A DNA stretch of 64,000 nucleotides from Candidatus Galacturonatibacter soehngenii (GCF_008830185.1 NZ_WAGX01000008.1:62001-126000), one strand, 5' to 3'; numbered from the stretch's first letter, positions 17,800-27,699 are shown. The notes: generated by a model from the sequence alone, not told the origin. Numbers and translations: made by a program.

Positions 17800-20523
17800 A
17801 TGAAAGCAATACGTTTTTTAAATGAATGCGGTGACTTTACAATGGAACAGCCTGAAAATTATAGCTATTTGTATTTTCCAATTGCAGGTGAAAACAAAAT
17901 CAAAAGCTCGATTACACCTAATTTAGGTGGAGATAGTAAAATAGATCAAAATACATTTCTATTAGAACCTGTTAGTGTAGAAAACCTTCATAATAATCGT
18001 TCTAGTAGAAATTTCTGGTGTATGGTGGAGGGTGTTGGTAACTGGTCTGTGACTGGACAATCAGCAGAAGAAGAATATAAAAAGTTTACAAAAGAGCAGG
18101 ATAAGAGTAGACTTTTTGCAGGTTTTATGTGGCATAGGATAGAAAGAATATCTTCTAAATATCAATTAGAGGCAAAGGTTACCTCTTTTGTTCCGCTTGA
18201 TTATAACTTGGAAGTTATGCAGGTGGAGATATGTAACAAGAGTGAAGAAAAGCAAACTATAACCCCAATTGCTGCTATACCAATCTATGGGCGAAGTGCA
18301 GATAACATTAGAGATCATAGACATGTCACTTCCTTGTTACATCGAATTTCTACAAATAAGTCTGGGGTATTGGTCAAACCAACCCTTTCTTTTGATGAGA
18401 GAGGGCATCAACAAAATAAAATGATTTACTATGTATGTGGTGTAACAGGGGAAGGAGAAAACCCAACTTCTTTTTATCCAATTGTAGATGATTACTTAGG
18501 AGAAGGAGGAAGCTTTACGAATCCCTTGGCAATACGAGAGGACATAGAAGGAATAGCGGCAGAAGAAAGCTTTGAGGGAAAAGAGGCATTAGGGGGAATT
18601 CGATTTCAAAAGATAACCTTAGAGCCAAAGCAAAAGGTTTCTTATACAATTTTAATTGGAGCTACCACAGACAGCAAAAAGATTGAGCAGGCAATGTTAA
18701 GCTTTCAGACGAAAGAAAAAGTAGAAGATGCACTACAGAAAGTAAAAGAGTATTACCAAGAAAAAGTAAATGTCAAATACCATACCAGTGATGAGAACTA
18801 TGATCATTATCTTAGATGGATTAGTTTCCAGCCTATTTTAAGAAGAATGTATGGTTGCTCTTTCTTGCCTTATCATGATTATGGAAAAGGGGGAAGAGGC
18901 TGGCGCGACTTATGGCAGGATTGCTTGGCACTTTTAATTATGAACCCATCTGGTGTACGTGATATGATTGTTAGCAATTTTGGTGGTGTACGTATGGATG
19001 GAACCAATGCGACCATTATTGGGAATAAACAAGGTGAGTTTGTTGCAGATCGAAACAACATTACAAGGGTATGGATGGATCACGGCTTTTGGCCTTTTCT
19101 AACAACAAAATTATACATTGACCAAACGGGTGACATAGAAATACTAAATGAAAAAGTACCTTACTTTAAGGATAAACAAATACTACGTGGAACAAGTCAA
19201 GATGAGATATGGGATGATTCTTACGGTATGAAGCAAAAGTGTTTGGATGGTAGTATCTACTATGGAAGTGTGTTAGAGCATCTTTTACTACAGAATTTAA
19301 CCGCTTTTTACGAGGTAGGAGAACACAATCATATCAGAATGCGAGGTGCGGATTGGAATGATGCACTCGATATGGCAGAGCAAAAAGGGGAAAGCGTAGC
19401 TTTTACCTGTGCGTATGCAGGTAATTTTAAGGATTTAGCCAATTACCTACGAGAATACAAAAAGATGCTAAAAGTAGATACCATAGTTCTTTCCAAGGAA
19501 ATTGTAATGCTTTTGAATTGTTCCAAGGAATTATATGAAAACCCGATCGAAAAGCAAAAGCTGTTACAAGTCTATGGACAGATATGCAAGCATACTATCA
19601 GTGGTTCCTTGGTAAACATTGCAATCAAAGAAATCATTGATGACCTTGAAAGTAAGGCGAACTGGATGATGGAGCATATTAAAACATCTGAATGGGTAGA
19701 AGACTCTTTGGGTCATGGCTGGTTTAATGGGTATTATGATAACCATGGAAGGCAGGTAGAAGGCGTTTTTGATAAAAATGTTAGAATGATGCTGACGGGA
19801 CAAGTATTTGCAATCATGAGTGGTACAGCTCAAAAAGAGCAGATAAAAGCGATTTGTAAAAGTGCAGATACTTACTTGTATCAGAAAGATATAGGTGGCT
19901 ATCGCTTAAATACTAATTTCTACGAAGAAAAGTTTGATCTTGGAAGAATGTTTGGATTTGCATATGGAGAGAAGGAAAACGGTGCAGTCTTTTCTCACAT
20001 GACGGTCATGTATGCCAATGCTCTTTATAAGCAAGGCTTTGTAAAAGAAGGCTTTCAAGCATTACAATCATTAGCTGATACGGCTATGGATTTTAACACA
20101 AGTAAAATGTATCCTGGAATTCCAGAGTATTTTAATGACGTTGGAAGAGGGATGTATCCATATCTGACGGGAGCTGCAAGCTGGTATATGTTAACCATGA
20201 TTACCCAAGTGTTTGGTGTTCGCGGTGAGATGGGAGATTTAATCATTGAACCAAAACTGCTAAAAGAGCAATTTGATCAAGAAGGGATTGCATCGATTTC
20301 ACTCACATTTAGTGAACGACAGTTTGAAATCTCATTTTACAATCCAATGCATCTTACATATGGTAGCTATCGGATAGAACGTGCAGTATGTAACGAAACA
20401 ATTCTTTTCGATAACAGCAATGGCAAAGCGTGTTTATCAAAAAAAGAACTTCAAAAATTAGGAACAAGTCTTCATAAGATTGATGTGTTTCTAACGAAAA
20501 TATCAAAGGCAGAATGCAAATGA
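17800..20523 (+). CDS. GH94 glycoside phosphorylase (cellobiose/laminaribiose phosphorylase type)
   Basis: This 907-residue cytoplasmic enzyme has the GH94 layout: N-terminal beta-sandwich (about 1-290), helical linker, alpha/alpha-barrel with the RGADWNDALD motif carrying catalytic Asp (D518-D521 region), and a C-terminal beta domain. GH94 enzymes split beta-glucosides with phosphate into glucose-1-phosphate plus a shorter sugar, saving ATP. It is followed 25 bp later by a GH3 beta-glucosidase and is co-regulated with an ABC importer through the shared operator. Length fits cellobiose or laminaribiose phosphorylases better than the longer beta-1,2-oligoglucan enzymes, but specificity (beta-1,4, beta-1,3 or other) cannot be settled here. 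Confidence 0.85.
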   Translation: MKAIRFLNECGDFTMEQPENYSYLYFPIAGENKIKSSITPNLGGDSKIDQNTFLLEPVSVENLHNNRSSRNFWCMVEGVGNWSVTGQSAEEEYKKFTKEQDKSRLFAGFMWHRIERISSKYQLEAKVTSFVPLDYNLEVMQVEICNKSEEKQTITPIAAIPIYGRSADNIRDHRHVTSLLHRISTNKSGVLVKPTLSFDERGHQQNKMIYYVCGVTGEGENPTSFYPIVDDYLGEGGSFTNPLAIREDIEGIAAEESFEGKEALGGIRFQKITLEPKQKVSYTILIGATTDSKKIEQAMLSFQTKEKVEDALQKVKEYYQEKVNVKYHTSDENYDHYLRWISFQPILRRMYGCSFLPYHDYGKGGRGWRDLWQDCLALLIMNPSGVRDMIVSNFGGVRMDGTNATIIGNKQGEFVADRNNITRVWMDHGFWPFLTTKLYIDQTGDIEILNEKVPYFKDKQILRGTSQDEIWDDSYGMKQKCLDGSIYYGSVLEHLLLQNLTAFYEVGEHNHIRMRGADWNDALDMAEQKGESVAFTCAYAGNFKDLANYLREYKKMLKVDTIVLSKEIVMLLNCSKELYENPIEKQKLLQVYGQICKHTISGSLVNIAIKEIIDDLESKANWMMEHIKTSEWVEDSLGHGWFNGYYDNHGRQVEGVFDKNVRMMLTGQVFAIMSGTAQKEQIKAICKSADTYLYQKDIGGYRLNTNFYEEKFDLGRMFGFAYGEKENGAVFSHMTVMYANALYKQGFVKEGFQALQSLADTAMDFNTSKMYPGIPEYFNDVGRGMYPYLTGAASWYMLTMITQVFGVRGEMGDLIIEPKLLKEQFDQEGIASISLTFSERQFEISFYNPMHLTYGSYRIERAVCNETILFDNSNGKACLSKKELQKLGTSLHKIDVFLTKISKAECK

Positions 20524-20548
20524 AGTTGACTTGGAGGAAGAAAGAAAA

Positions 20549-23320
20549 ATGAAGAAATATGATTATAGTCTTAAAAAATATGCCAAAATAGCAAGACAGG
20601 CAGCAGCAGAGGGATGCGTTCTACTTCGAAATGAAAATGAGACATTACCTCTTAGAACGGGGGATAAGGTTGCTGTTTTTGGGCGTTGTGCATCTTATTA
20701 TTATAAAAGTGGAGTAGGATCAGGAGGATTGGTCAATACAAAATATGTAGTTAGTATACTAGATGCACTAAAAGCATATAAAGGCATTACGATACATGAA
20801 CCGTTACTTCAAATATATGAGAAATGGATCAAAGAAAACCCAATTGATGAAGGAAATGGTTGGGGCACAGTACCATGGTCGCAAAAAGAAATGCCGATAT
20901 CAGATGAAATAATAGCGCTAGCAAAAAAGGATAGCAATGTTGCCGTTGTAATCGTTGGAAGAACAGCTGGAGAAGATCAAGACAATAAAAACGAAGCAGG
21001 TAGTTATTTATTAACAGATATTGAAAAGGATATGATTTCAAAAGTAAGCAAAGCCTTTGAGCGTACGGTAGTTTTATTGAATGTATCTAATATTATTGAC
21101 ATGAAATGGGTAGAGGAATATCACCCCTCTGCATTAATGTATGTGTGGCAGGGTGGTCAAGAAGGTGGAAATGGTGTTGTTGACGTATTAACAGGGCAGG
21201 TAAATCCATGTGGAAAGCTTACAGATACCATCGCTTATGATATTACAGATTATCCAAGCAGTGCGTACTTTGGAGATAGTAAGAAAAATTATTATAAAGA
21301 AGATATCTATGTAGGATATCGCTACTTTGAAAGCTGTGCCAAGGAGAAGGTATTGTATCCATTTGGCTTTGGTTTATCCTATACAACCTTTGATATCACT
21401 GCCAATATCAAAGAAGTAAAAGAAGATAAAGTTAGCGTGGCAGTGATGGTAAAAAATACTGGAAAGAAACCAGGAAAAGAAGTTGTACAAGTTTATATAA
21501 AAGCACCACAAGGTAAGCTAGGTAAGCCATTACGTGTTCTTGTTGGATTTGGAAAAACAAGGGTATTAAAGCCAGAAGAATCGCAAGAATTACTAATTGA
21601 TTGTCCAAAATCATATTTTGCATCTTATGATGACGCTGGGATAACAGGTCATTTGTCTTGTCTACTTTTGGAAGAGGGGGACTATGACGTTTACGTTGGA
21701 GCAGACGTAAGAAGCGCATCACATTGTGGAAGCTTTTTTCAAAAAGAAGTGATATTAGAGCAATTACAAGAAGCATGTGCACCAGTAGAATGTTTTGAAC
21801 GATTTAAGTTACAAGAGAGCAAAACCAAAACATATGCAATGGCATGGGATCGTGTTCCTGTTCGAAAAATTGATATAAAAGAAAGAATAAAAGATCTTAG
21901 GACGTCTGAAATTGCCTATACAGGTGATAGGGGCTATCGTTTGGTGGATGTTTTTGAGAAAAAGGTTACCATGGAGCAATTCATTGCACAATTATCAGAA
22001 GAAGATTTAAGGTGTCTGCATCGAGGAGAAGGTATGTGTAGTCCCAAGGTAACTCCTGGAACAGCAGGAGCATTTGGAGGGGTGACTCCTCGTCTTCGTG
22101 AATTTGGGATACCAGTTGCTTGCTGTGCAGATGGACCATCAGGAATACGTATGGATAGTGGTGCTTTCGCATTTTCTCTTCCGAATGGAACCTTACTTGG
22201 TTGTACGTTTAATCTCACCTTAATAGAAGAGCTCTTCCAAATGGTTGGGATAGAACTCCTAAAGAATAAAGTGGATACCATATTAGGTCCAGGTATTAAT
22301 ATTCATAGAAATCCCCTAAATGGAAGAAATTTTGAATATATTTCAGAAGACCCAATTCTGACAGGCAAAATAGCTGCTGTACAATTAAAAGCTATGCATG
22401 AATTTGGGGTGACGGGTACAATGAAGCACTTTTGTGCAAATAATCAAGAACAAGACCGATGTGTGGTTGAAGCGGTGGTATCTGAGCGAGCACTTCGAGA
22501 GATATATCTAAAGGGATATGAAATAGCAGTGAAAGAAGGGCATGCCAGAGCAATTATGACAACCTATGGTCCTGTAAATGGAATTTGGACAGCAGGTAAT
22601 TTTGATTTGTGTACCGTGATATTAAGAAAAGAATGGAACTTTGATGGCATTGCTATGACGGATTGGTGGGCAAGTGCAAATTGGGAAGGGCAAGAAGATC
22701 AAAAGACCAATCGAGCGGCCATGGTCTTGGCACAAAACGATATCTATATGGTGTGTCAAGATGCACACGAAGAGGAAGAGATTGATAATCTAAAGGAAGA
22801 GTTAGAATGTGGAGTAATTACCAGAAGTGATTTACAAAGAAATGCAAAAAACATTTTAAACTTTATATTACAATCGCCTGCAATGTTACATGAATTAGGG
22901 AAAATGAACTTAGATGATATTGAAGATTTTAATGAGGGAGAGGATGTTGCTACAACACCTGAGATCACCGAGTATTTTCCAGTGGATTTAGAAACTGGAA
23001 GGCTGATTCTTGATTGCATTGATGAAACGATTCAATTCAAAGACATTATTAATTTTGGTATCACGACAGCAGGTGAAGCAAACTATTCCATTTTACTTGA
23101 GATAACAACAAGTCTTTCAAAATTAGCTCAAATTCCAATTTCTGTTTACTTTGATAATATCTATCGAGGAACTATATCCATACAAGGAACAGAAGGAAAA
23201 ACAATCTTAGTAACTGAAAAAATTGGCTATATCAAAGGCAAATATCACTATATTAAACTGGTATGCAAGGAGCATGGTGTTACGATTAATCGTATTGAGA
23301 TTATAAAAGAAGTAGAATAA
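20549..23320 (+). CDS. GH3 beta-glucosidase with swapped domain order
   Basis: The 923-residue protein begins with what is normally the C-terminal GH3 alpha/beta-sandwich (about 1-290, with VGRTAGEDQD, where the acid/base residue resides), then a fibronectin-III-like domain (about 300-410), then the (beta/alpha)8 barrel normally found first (about 480-780; DGPSG, PLNGRNFEYISEDP, KHFCANNQE and nucleophile Asp705 in AMTDWW), and finally a small beta-rich module (about 830-923). This permuted order is known in some rumen and clostridial beta-glucosidases. No signal peptide is seen, so it should hydrolyse imported oligosaccharides. ATG 20549 is preferred over TTG 20531, which abuts the GGAGG. Confidence 0.88.
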   Translation: MKKYDYSLKKYAKIARQAAAEGCVLLRNENETLPLRTGDKVAVFGRCASYYYKSGVGSGGLVNTKYVVSILDALKAYKGITIHEPLLQIYEKWIKENPIDEGNGWGTVPWSQKEMPISDEIIALAKKDSNVAVVIVGRTAGEDQDNKNEAGSYLLTDIEKDMISKVSKAFERTVVLLNVSNIIDMKWVEEYHPSALMYVWQGGQEGGNGVVDVLTGQVNPCGKLTDTIAYDITDYPSSAYFGDSKKNYYKEDIYVGYRYFESCAKEKVLYPFGFGLSYTTFDITANIKEVKEDKVSVAVMVKNTGKKPGKEVVQVYIKAPQGKLGKPLRVLVGFGKTRVLKPEESQELLIDCPKSYFASYDDAGITGHLSCLLLEEGDYDVYVGADVRSASHCGSFFQKEVILEQLQEACAPVECFERFKLQESKTKTYAMAWDRVPVRKIDIKERIKDLRTSEIAYTGDRGYRLVDVFEKKVTMEQFIAQLSEEDLRCLHRGEGMCSPKVTPGTAGAFGGVTPRLREFGIPVACCADGPSGIRMDSGAFAFSLPNGTLLGCTFNLTLIEELFQMVGIELLKNKVDTILGPGINIHRNPLNGRNFEYISEDPILTGKIAAVQLKAMHEFGVTGTMKHFCANNQEQDRCVVEAVVSERALREIYLKGYEIAVKEGHARAIMTTYGPVNGIWTAGNFDLCTVILRKEWNFDGIAMTDWWASANWEGQEDQKTNRAAMVLAQNDIYMVCQDAHEEEEIDNLKEELECGVITRSDLQRNAKNILNFILQSPAMLHELGKMNLDDIEDFNEGEDVATTPEITEYFPVDLETGRLILDCIDETIQFKDIINFGITTAGEANYSILLEITTSLSKLAQIPISVYFDNIYRGTISIQGTEGKTILVTEKIGYIKGKYHYIKLVCKEHGVTINRIEIIKEVE

Positions 23321-23323
23321 AAA

Positions 23324-23358
23324 AAGGTGTTCAAAACATGGATTGTTTTGAACACCTT
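23324..23358. terminator. Terminator between the GH3 gene and the reverse-strand AraC gene
   Basis: A perfect 14-bp stem (23324-23337 with 23345-23358) has a T run only when read on the reverse strand, where it ends the araC-type transcript; it can also limit forward read-through. Confidence 0.8.
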
Positions 23359-23373
23359 CTTATCATATTTGGT

Positions 23374-24114
23374 TTACCAAGTAGACTGATAGTATTTATC
23401 ACGATACTTTTTCGGGGTTAAACCAACTTGTTTTTCAAAGGCTTGAATAAAGTGACTTTGCGAGGAAAAGGACAAATAATTCGCAATGTCTATGAAGGAA
23501 TAATTAGAATACTTTAATAAGTTCTCTGCTTTTTCTATTTTTTTTTCACGAATGTAATCACTGACTGAAATACCGATATTCTTCTTGAAAAGCTTTGACA
23601 GATAACTTTCGGAAAGCTTAGTATGTATTGCAAGGTCTTTGAGGGTAATCCTCTCGTGAAGATGATTATAGATGTAATTCGTACATTGTACGATTGATTT
23701 TGATATAATAGCATTTTTTTGAAGTAAAAGCATTTTTCCAGTAAAATCTAAAACCATATCATTGTGTAACTGGGCAACGGCTTCGATTGTTGTACAAGAG
23801 TCCATCTTTAGTATATAAAAGTCACTTAATCGATAAGCTTGCTCTAATTCCATACCGCCTTCTACACAATATCTGGTAATCATAGCAACTGTAATCACAT
23901 AATGATATTTAATATTTGTCAAAGGATTCTTAGATAAGATACCCATTCCTTCGGAGTTAGTAAAAGCACCTTGTTCGCAATTTGCACGAACAAAATCCAT
24001 GTCTCCATTCTTAACCGCTTGATAAAAGGAATATTCATCTTCTAAAGGCATGTGTAAAGCCGCTGACTCTCTTTCGGTTAGCTCATGCTGATACCACTCT
24101 TTACGTAAATTCAT
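23374..24114 (-). CDS. AraC-family transcriptional regulator
   Basis: The 246-residue protein has an N-terminal helical effector-type region and a C-terminal AraC DNA-binding domain (about 145-242) with two helix-turn-helix motifs: LKDLAIHTKLSESYLSKLFK and IANYLSFSSQSHFIQAFEK followed by G-L-T-P-K-K-Y-R. It lies between the GH94-GH3 operon and the divergently oriented binding protein-permease operon, both preceded by the same 20-bp-pitch direct repeat, so it is the best candidate to bind those sites. The nearer operator (24161-24192) is in its own upstream region, allowing autoregulation. The inducer is unknown, presumably a beta-glucoside. Confidence 0.9.
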   Translation of the reverse strand: MNLRKEWYQHELTERESAALHMPLEDEYSFYQAVKNGDMDFVRANCEQGAFTNSEGMGILSKNPLTNIKYHYVITVAMITRYCVEGGMELEQAYRLSDFYILKMDSCTTIEAVAQLHNDMVLDFTGKMLLLQKNAIISKSIVQCTNYIYNHLHERITLKDLAIHTKLSESYLSKLFKKNIGISVSDYIREKKIEKAENLLKYSNYSFIDIANYLSFSSQSHFIQAFEKQVGLTPKKYRDKYYQSTW

Positions 24115-24160
24115 AGTTCAGTACTCCATAATCCTTGTCTTACTATAAAATATATTATGA

Positions 24161-24220
24161 CATGAATCTGATATTTTTGCAATTGATTTAATATATTTTA
24201 CCTGCAAAACGCTATATGAT
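24161..24220 (+). promoter_or_regulatory. AraC-type operator and -10 box of the binding protein-permease operon
   Basis: CATGAATCTGATATTTTT (24161-24178) is identical to the element before the GH94 gene. A looser second half-site, attgatttaat (24182-24192), follows with a 20-bp pitch. The -10-like TATGAT (24215-24220) is 54 bp from the start of the identical block, as in the other copy. Confidence 0.7.
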
Positions 24221-24297
24221 AAGCACTATAAGCGAAGTAAAGATAACATATTTTTTACAAAAATTTATCTTATGAAAAATGTTGGGAGGAATATTTC

Positions 24298-25674
24298 ATG
24301 AAAAAGAAAGTGTTAAGTATTATGTTAGCTGCATCTGTAATGGCAACTATGTTAGCTGGATGTGGAGGTACAGATGCATCAACGCAAACAGAAGGGAAGG
24401 CAAGTACTCAAGCTGAAAATGCGTCGTCTTCTTTAGAGGAAGGCAAGGTTGTTAATATTTATTGTTGGAATGATGAATTTAAAAGTCGTTATGAAGCATA
24501 TGCAAAAGACTTAGAGGAAAAACATGGTGTCACAGTTAATTTTGTGATTGTAGCAAATGAAAACAATGCGTATCAAAATAACCTAGATGCTGCATTGCAA
24601 GCACAGGAATCGGCGGCTAGTGACGATAAAGTAGACATATTCTTAGTAGAAGCAGATTATGCAAGCAAATATACAAAGTCTGAATATGCACTTGATGTAG
24701 TGGGTGATGTTGGATTAACAGCAGATGACCTTTCACAACAATATCAATATACAAAAGATATTGTTACCGTAGATGGGGTACAAAAAGGAACGACTTGGCA
24801 AGCGACCCCTGGTTTATTTGCCTATAGACGATCGATTGCGAAAGAAGTACTTGGAACGGATGATCCTGCTATGGTACAAGAAAAGCTTAGTGACTGGGCA
24901 AAATTTGATGAAGTTGCTTCTAAGATGAAGGATGCAGGATATTTTATGCTTTCAGGATATGATGATTCCTTTCGAGCTTTTTCAAATAATGTATCTACTC
25001 CATGGGTAGAGGCTAATAAAATTGTGGTAGATGATAATATCATGAATTGGGTGAAACAAACAAAAACATATACGGACAAAGGCTATAATAATAAAACTAC
25101 ATTGTGGGCTCCTGAATGGAGTGCAGACCAAGGACCAGATGGCAAGGTATTTGGATTCTTCTACTCCACGTGGGGAATCAACTTCACCTTGTTAGGTAAT
25201 TCTCTTGCAGATGCAGAAGGGGAGAAGGCAGTTGGTAATGGAATCTTTGGAGATTATGCAGTATGTGAAGGCCCACAAGCATATTATTGGGGTGGAACTT
25301 GGATTTGCGCCGCTAAGGGAACGGATAATATATCTTTTATTAAAGACATGATGTATCGATTGACCTGTGATGCAGAAACCATGAAGAAGATAACTCTAGA
25401 TACGCAAGATTATACCAATAATGAGGCTGCCATGAACGAGATTGCAAGTAGCGATTATTCCTCAGACTTCTTAGGAGGTCAAAATCACATTGCACTGTTT
25501 GCAGAGGCAGCAAAAAAGATTGATATGAGCAACATAAGCGATTATGATCAGGGACTAAATGAAGCTTTACAGCAGACAATGCATGAGTATTTTGAAGGAA
25601 ATGTGGATGAACAAACCGCATTGGAAAACTTCTATCAATCAGCAATTGAAAAATATCCTGAGCTGACGAAATAA
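24298..25674 (+). CDS. Sugar ABC transporter substrate-binding lipoprotein
   Basis: The 458-residue protein has a lipoprotein signal peptide with lipobox MLAGC and a Thr/Ser/Ala-rich linker. The body is a typical family 1 extracellular solute-binding fold (VNIYCWNDEFKSRY near the start, later WGGTWICAAKG and a long C-terminal helix bundle). Strong GGGAGG precedes the ATG. It heads the operon with two MalFG-type permeases and carries the shared operator. Ligand is inferred to be the beta-glucan oligosaccharide used by the GH94/GH3 pair. Confidence 0.9.
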   Translation: MKKKVLSIMLAASVMATMLAGCGGTDASTQTEGKASTQAENASSSLEEGKVVNIYCWNDEFKSRYEAYAKDLEEKHGVTVNFVIVANENNAYQNNLDAALQAQESAASDDKVDIFLVEADYASKYTKSEYALDVVGDVGLTADDLSQQYQYTKDIVTVDGVQKGTTWQATPGLFAYRRSIAKEVLGTDDPAMVQEKLSDWAKFDEVASKMKDAGYFMLSGYDDSFRAFSNNVSTPWVEANKIVVDDNIMNWVKQTKTYTDKGYNNKTTLWAPEWSADQGPDGKVFGFFYSTWGINFTLLGNSLADAEGEKAVGNGIFGDYAVCEGPQAYYWGGTWICAAKGTDNISFIKDMMYRLTCDAETMKKITLDTQDYTNNEAAMNEIASSDYSSDFLGGQNHIALFAEAAKKIDMSNISDYDQGLNEALQQTMHEYFEGNVDEQTALENFYQSAIEKYPELTK

Positions 25675-25701
25675 TAAAATTCATTAAAAGTAAGTATGGT
25701 T

Positions 25702-25750
25702 AAGTAAAAGGAGTTCAAGGAAATTGACATAAAAAGAATGCCTTTTACTT
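25702..25750 (+). repeat. Stem-loop in the binding protein-permease gap
   Basis: A 10-bp inverted repeat (aagtaaaagg 25702-25711, ccttttactt 25741-25750) lies in the 107-base gap. It has no terminator-like T run; it probably stabilises the 3' end of the binding-protein message. Confidence 0.4.
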
Positions 25751-25781
25751 TTCCTAGCTTACTAGGAGTAGGAGAAAAATC

Positions 25782-26702
25782 ATGACAGCTTCTAATAAAA
25801 ACAAGACAAAACATGTGAGTTATAAAAAATGGGGATATCTATTTTTAATACCGTTCTTTCTTGTTTACGGTGTGTTTTCGTTTATACCAATGATATCTAC
25901 CTTTTACTATAGTTTCTTTGAAAACTATATGTCAGGTCTAAAAGAAATTGGACCAACATTTGTTGGATTTGATAATTACATAAAGCTATTTACGGAAGGC
26001 GATTTGCTAAAGTATTTTGAAAATACTATTATTTTGTGGGTACTTGGATTTGTTCCCCAGATAGTAATTTCTTTGATTTTAGCAGCATGGTTTACCGATA
26101 CAAGACTAAAATTAAAATGTTCCGGTTTTTTTAAAACTGTAATATATATGCCAAATCTAATTATGGCCTCCTCCTTTGCAATGCTGTTTTTTGCATTGTT
26201 TTCTAATAATGGGCCAATTAATCTAATACTAATGAATGCAGGAATCATAAAAGAGCCATTTCATTTTATGTCCTCAACGGCAGGAGCTAGAGGCTTGATT
26301 GCTCTTATGAATTTCTTAATGTGGTATGGTAATACAACGATACTTTTAATGGCAGGTATGATGGGAATTGATACCGCTTTGTTTGAAGCAGCAGAAGTAG
26401 ATGGAGCCACACCTTCGCAAGTATTTTCTAAAATCACAATGCCATTACTAAAGCCAATACTTGCATATGTTATAATAACTTCACTAATCGGTGGACTTCA
26501 AATGTTTGACCTCCCTCAGATTCTAACCAATGGAAAAGGAGGGCCAGATCGAACCACTATGACACTAATTATGTATCTAAATAATCATTTGTATAGTAAA
26601 AATTATGGTATGGCTGGAGCGCTTTCTGTCATATTGTTTCTTGTTACCGGGACATTAAGTATATGGGTGTTCAAAGCGATTACAGGCCAAAGAGAGAAGT
26701 AG
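25782..26702 (+). CDS. Sugar ABC transporter permease, MalF/UgpA type
   Basis: The 306-residue protein has six predicted membrane helices (first near residues 17-40) and the EAA loop ALFEAAEVDGATPSQVF near 203-219, followed by the M-P-L-L-K-P motif. It is the first of two permeases after the binding protein. No ATPase gene follows, so the transporter likely shares an ATPase encoded elsewhere. Ribosome site GGAG is about nine bases before the ATG. Confidence 0.9.
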   Translation: MTASNKNKTKHVSYKKWGYLFLIPFFLVYGVFSFIPMISTFYYSFFENYMSGLKEIGPTFVGFDNYIKLFTEGDLLKYFENTIILWVLGFVPQIVISLILAAWFTDTRLKLKCSGFFKTVIYMPNLIMASSFAMLFFALFSNNGPINLILMNAGIIKEPFHFMSSTAGARGLIALMNFLMWYGNTTILLMAGMMGIDTALFEAAEVDGATPSQVFSKITMPLLKPILAYVIITSLIGGLQMFDLPQILTNGKGGPDRTTMTLIMYLNNHLYSKNYGMAGALSVILFLVTGTLSIWVFKAITGQREK

Positions 26703-26715
26703 GAAGGTGGTAGAA

Positions 26716-27576
26716 ATGAAAAAAACAAATCAAAAGGCTTCCATTAGCCTTCAGATTAGGCGAGCAATCAGCTATATCATATTAATTATTTTAGCAATTA
26801 TTAGTTTGTTCTCTTTTTATATGTTATTTAACAATGCAACAAGAGCGCACGTGGATATTCAAAGAGGATTTTCTTTGCTACCTGGCCGATCATTTGCACG
26901 AAATTTTAATAATGTAATCAACAATACAACGATTTTAATTGTGAGAGGAATGATAAATAGTATTATTGTCTCTACGTGCACAGTAATGCTTTCAGTGTAT
27001 TTTTCTTCCATGACAGCATACGCAATTCATGTATATGATTTTAAATATAAAAAATTTGCATTTAACTTTATTCTATTGATTATGACAATTCCCACTCAGG
27101 TTGGTGCACTTGGTTTTGTAAAATTAATTACCGCTATGGATTTAAAGGAAAGCTTTATTCCTTTGATTGTGCCTGCTATTGCAGCACCTGCTGTATTCTT
27201 TTTTATGAAGCAATATATGGAAAGCTCCCTTCCTCTTGAAATAATAGAGGCGGCTCGTATAGATGGATCAAATGAATTTTATACTTTTAATACCATCATC
27301 ATTCCTTTGTTAAAGCCCGCATTAGCGGTGCAGGCCATATTTGGCTTTGCTGGAAGCTGGAACAATTATTTTACTCCATCGCTGGTACTTACAAAGGCTA
27401 CAAAGAAGACATTGCCTTTGTGGATTGCCTATATACGAAGTGCAGATTTTACCAAGTTTGATATGGGACAATTGTATATGATGGTAGCATTTTCAATTTT
27501 CCCAGTAATCGTTGTATATTTAATTCTCTCCAAATTCATTGTGCAAGGGGTTGCACTAGGAAGCGTGAAGGGTTAA
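26716..27576 (+). CDS. Sugar ABC transporter permease, MalG/UgpE type
   Basis: The 286-residue protein has six predicted helices and the EAA loop EIIEAARIDGSNEFYTF with P-L-L-K-P, ending in FIVQGVALGSVKG as in MalG-like permeases. ATG 26716 is chosen because GGAAGGTGG ends just upstream; GTG 26707 overlaps that site. The gene is 13 bp after the first permease and closes the operon before the terminator at 27645. Confidence 0.9.
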   Translation: MKKTNQKASISLQIRRAISYIILIILAIISLFSFYMLFNNATRAHVDIQRGFSLLPGRSFARNFNNVINNTTILIVRGMINSIIVSTCTVMLSVYFSSMTAYAIHVYDFKYKKFAFNFILLIMTIPTQVGALGFVKLITAMDLKESFIPLIVPAIAAPAVFFFMKQYMESSLPLEIIEAARIDGSNEFYTFNTIIIPLLKPALAVQAIFGFAGSWNNYFTPSLVLTKATKKTLPLWIAYIRSADFTKFDMGQLYMMVAFSIFPVIVVYLILSKFIVQGVALGSVKG

Positions 27577-27597
27577 ACAAGCTTTAATAAAATAAAA

Positions 27598-27670
27598 GAC
27601 AAACTACTTTGAGCTTGCGCTTTTGGTAGTTTGTCAACTGTTTCGGTGTTAGGTTTCTAACACCTTTTTT
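27598..27670 (+). terminator. Double-hairpin terminator after the sugar transporter operon
   Basis: A first stem (gacaaactac 27598-27607, gtagtttgtc 27626-27635) is followed by a second (ggtgttag 27645-27652, ctaacacc 27657-27664) with TTTTTT at 27665-27670. Confidence 0.85.
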
Positions 27671-27699
27671 GATTCAATAAAGTATATGAATAAATGTTT

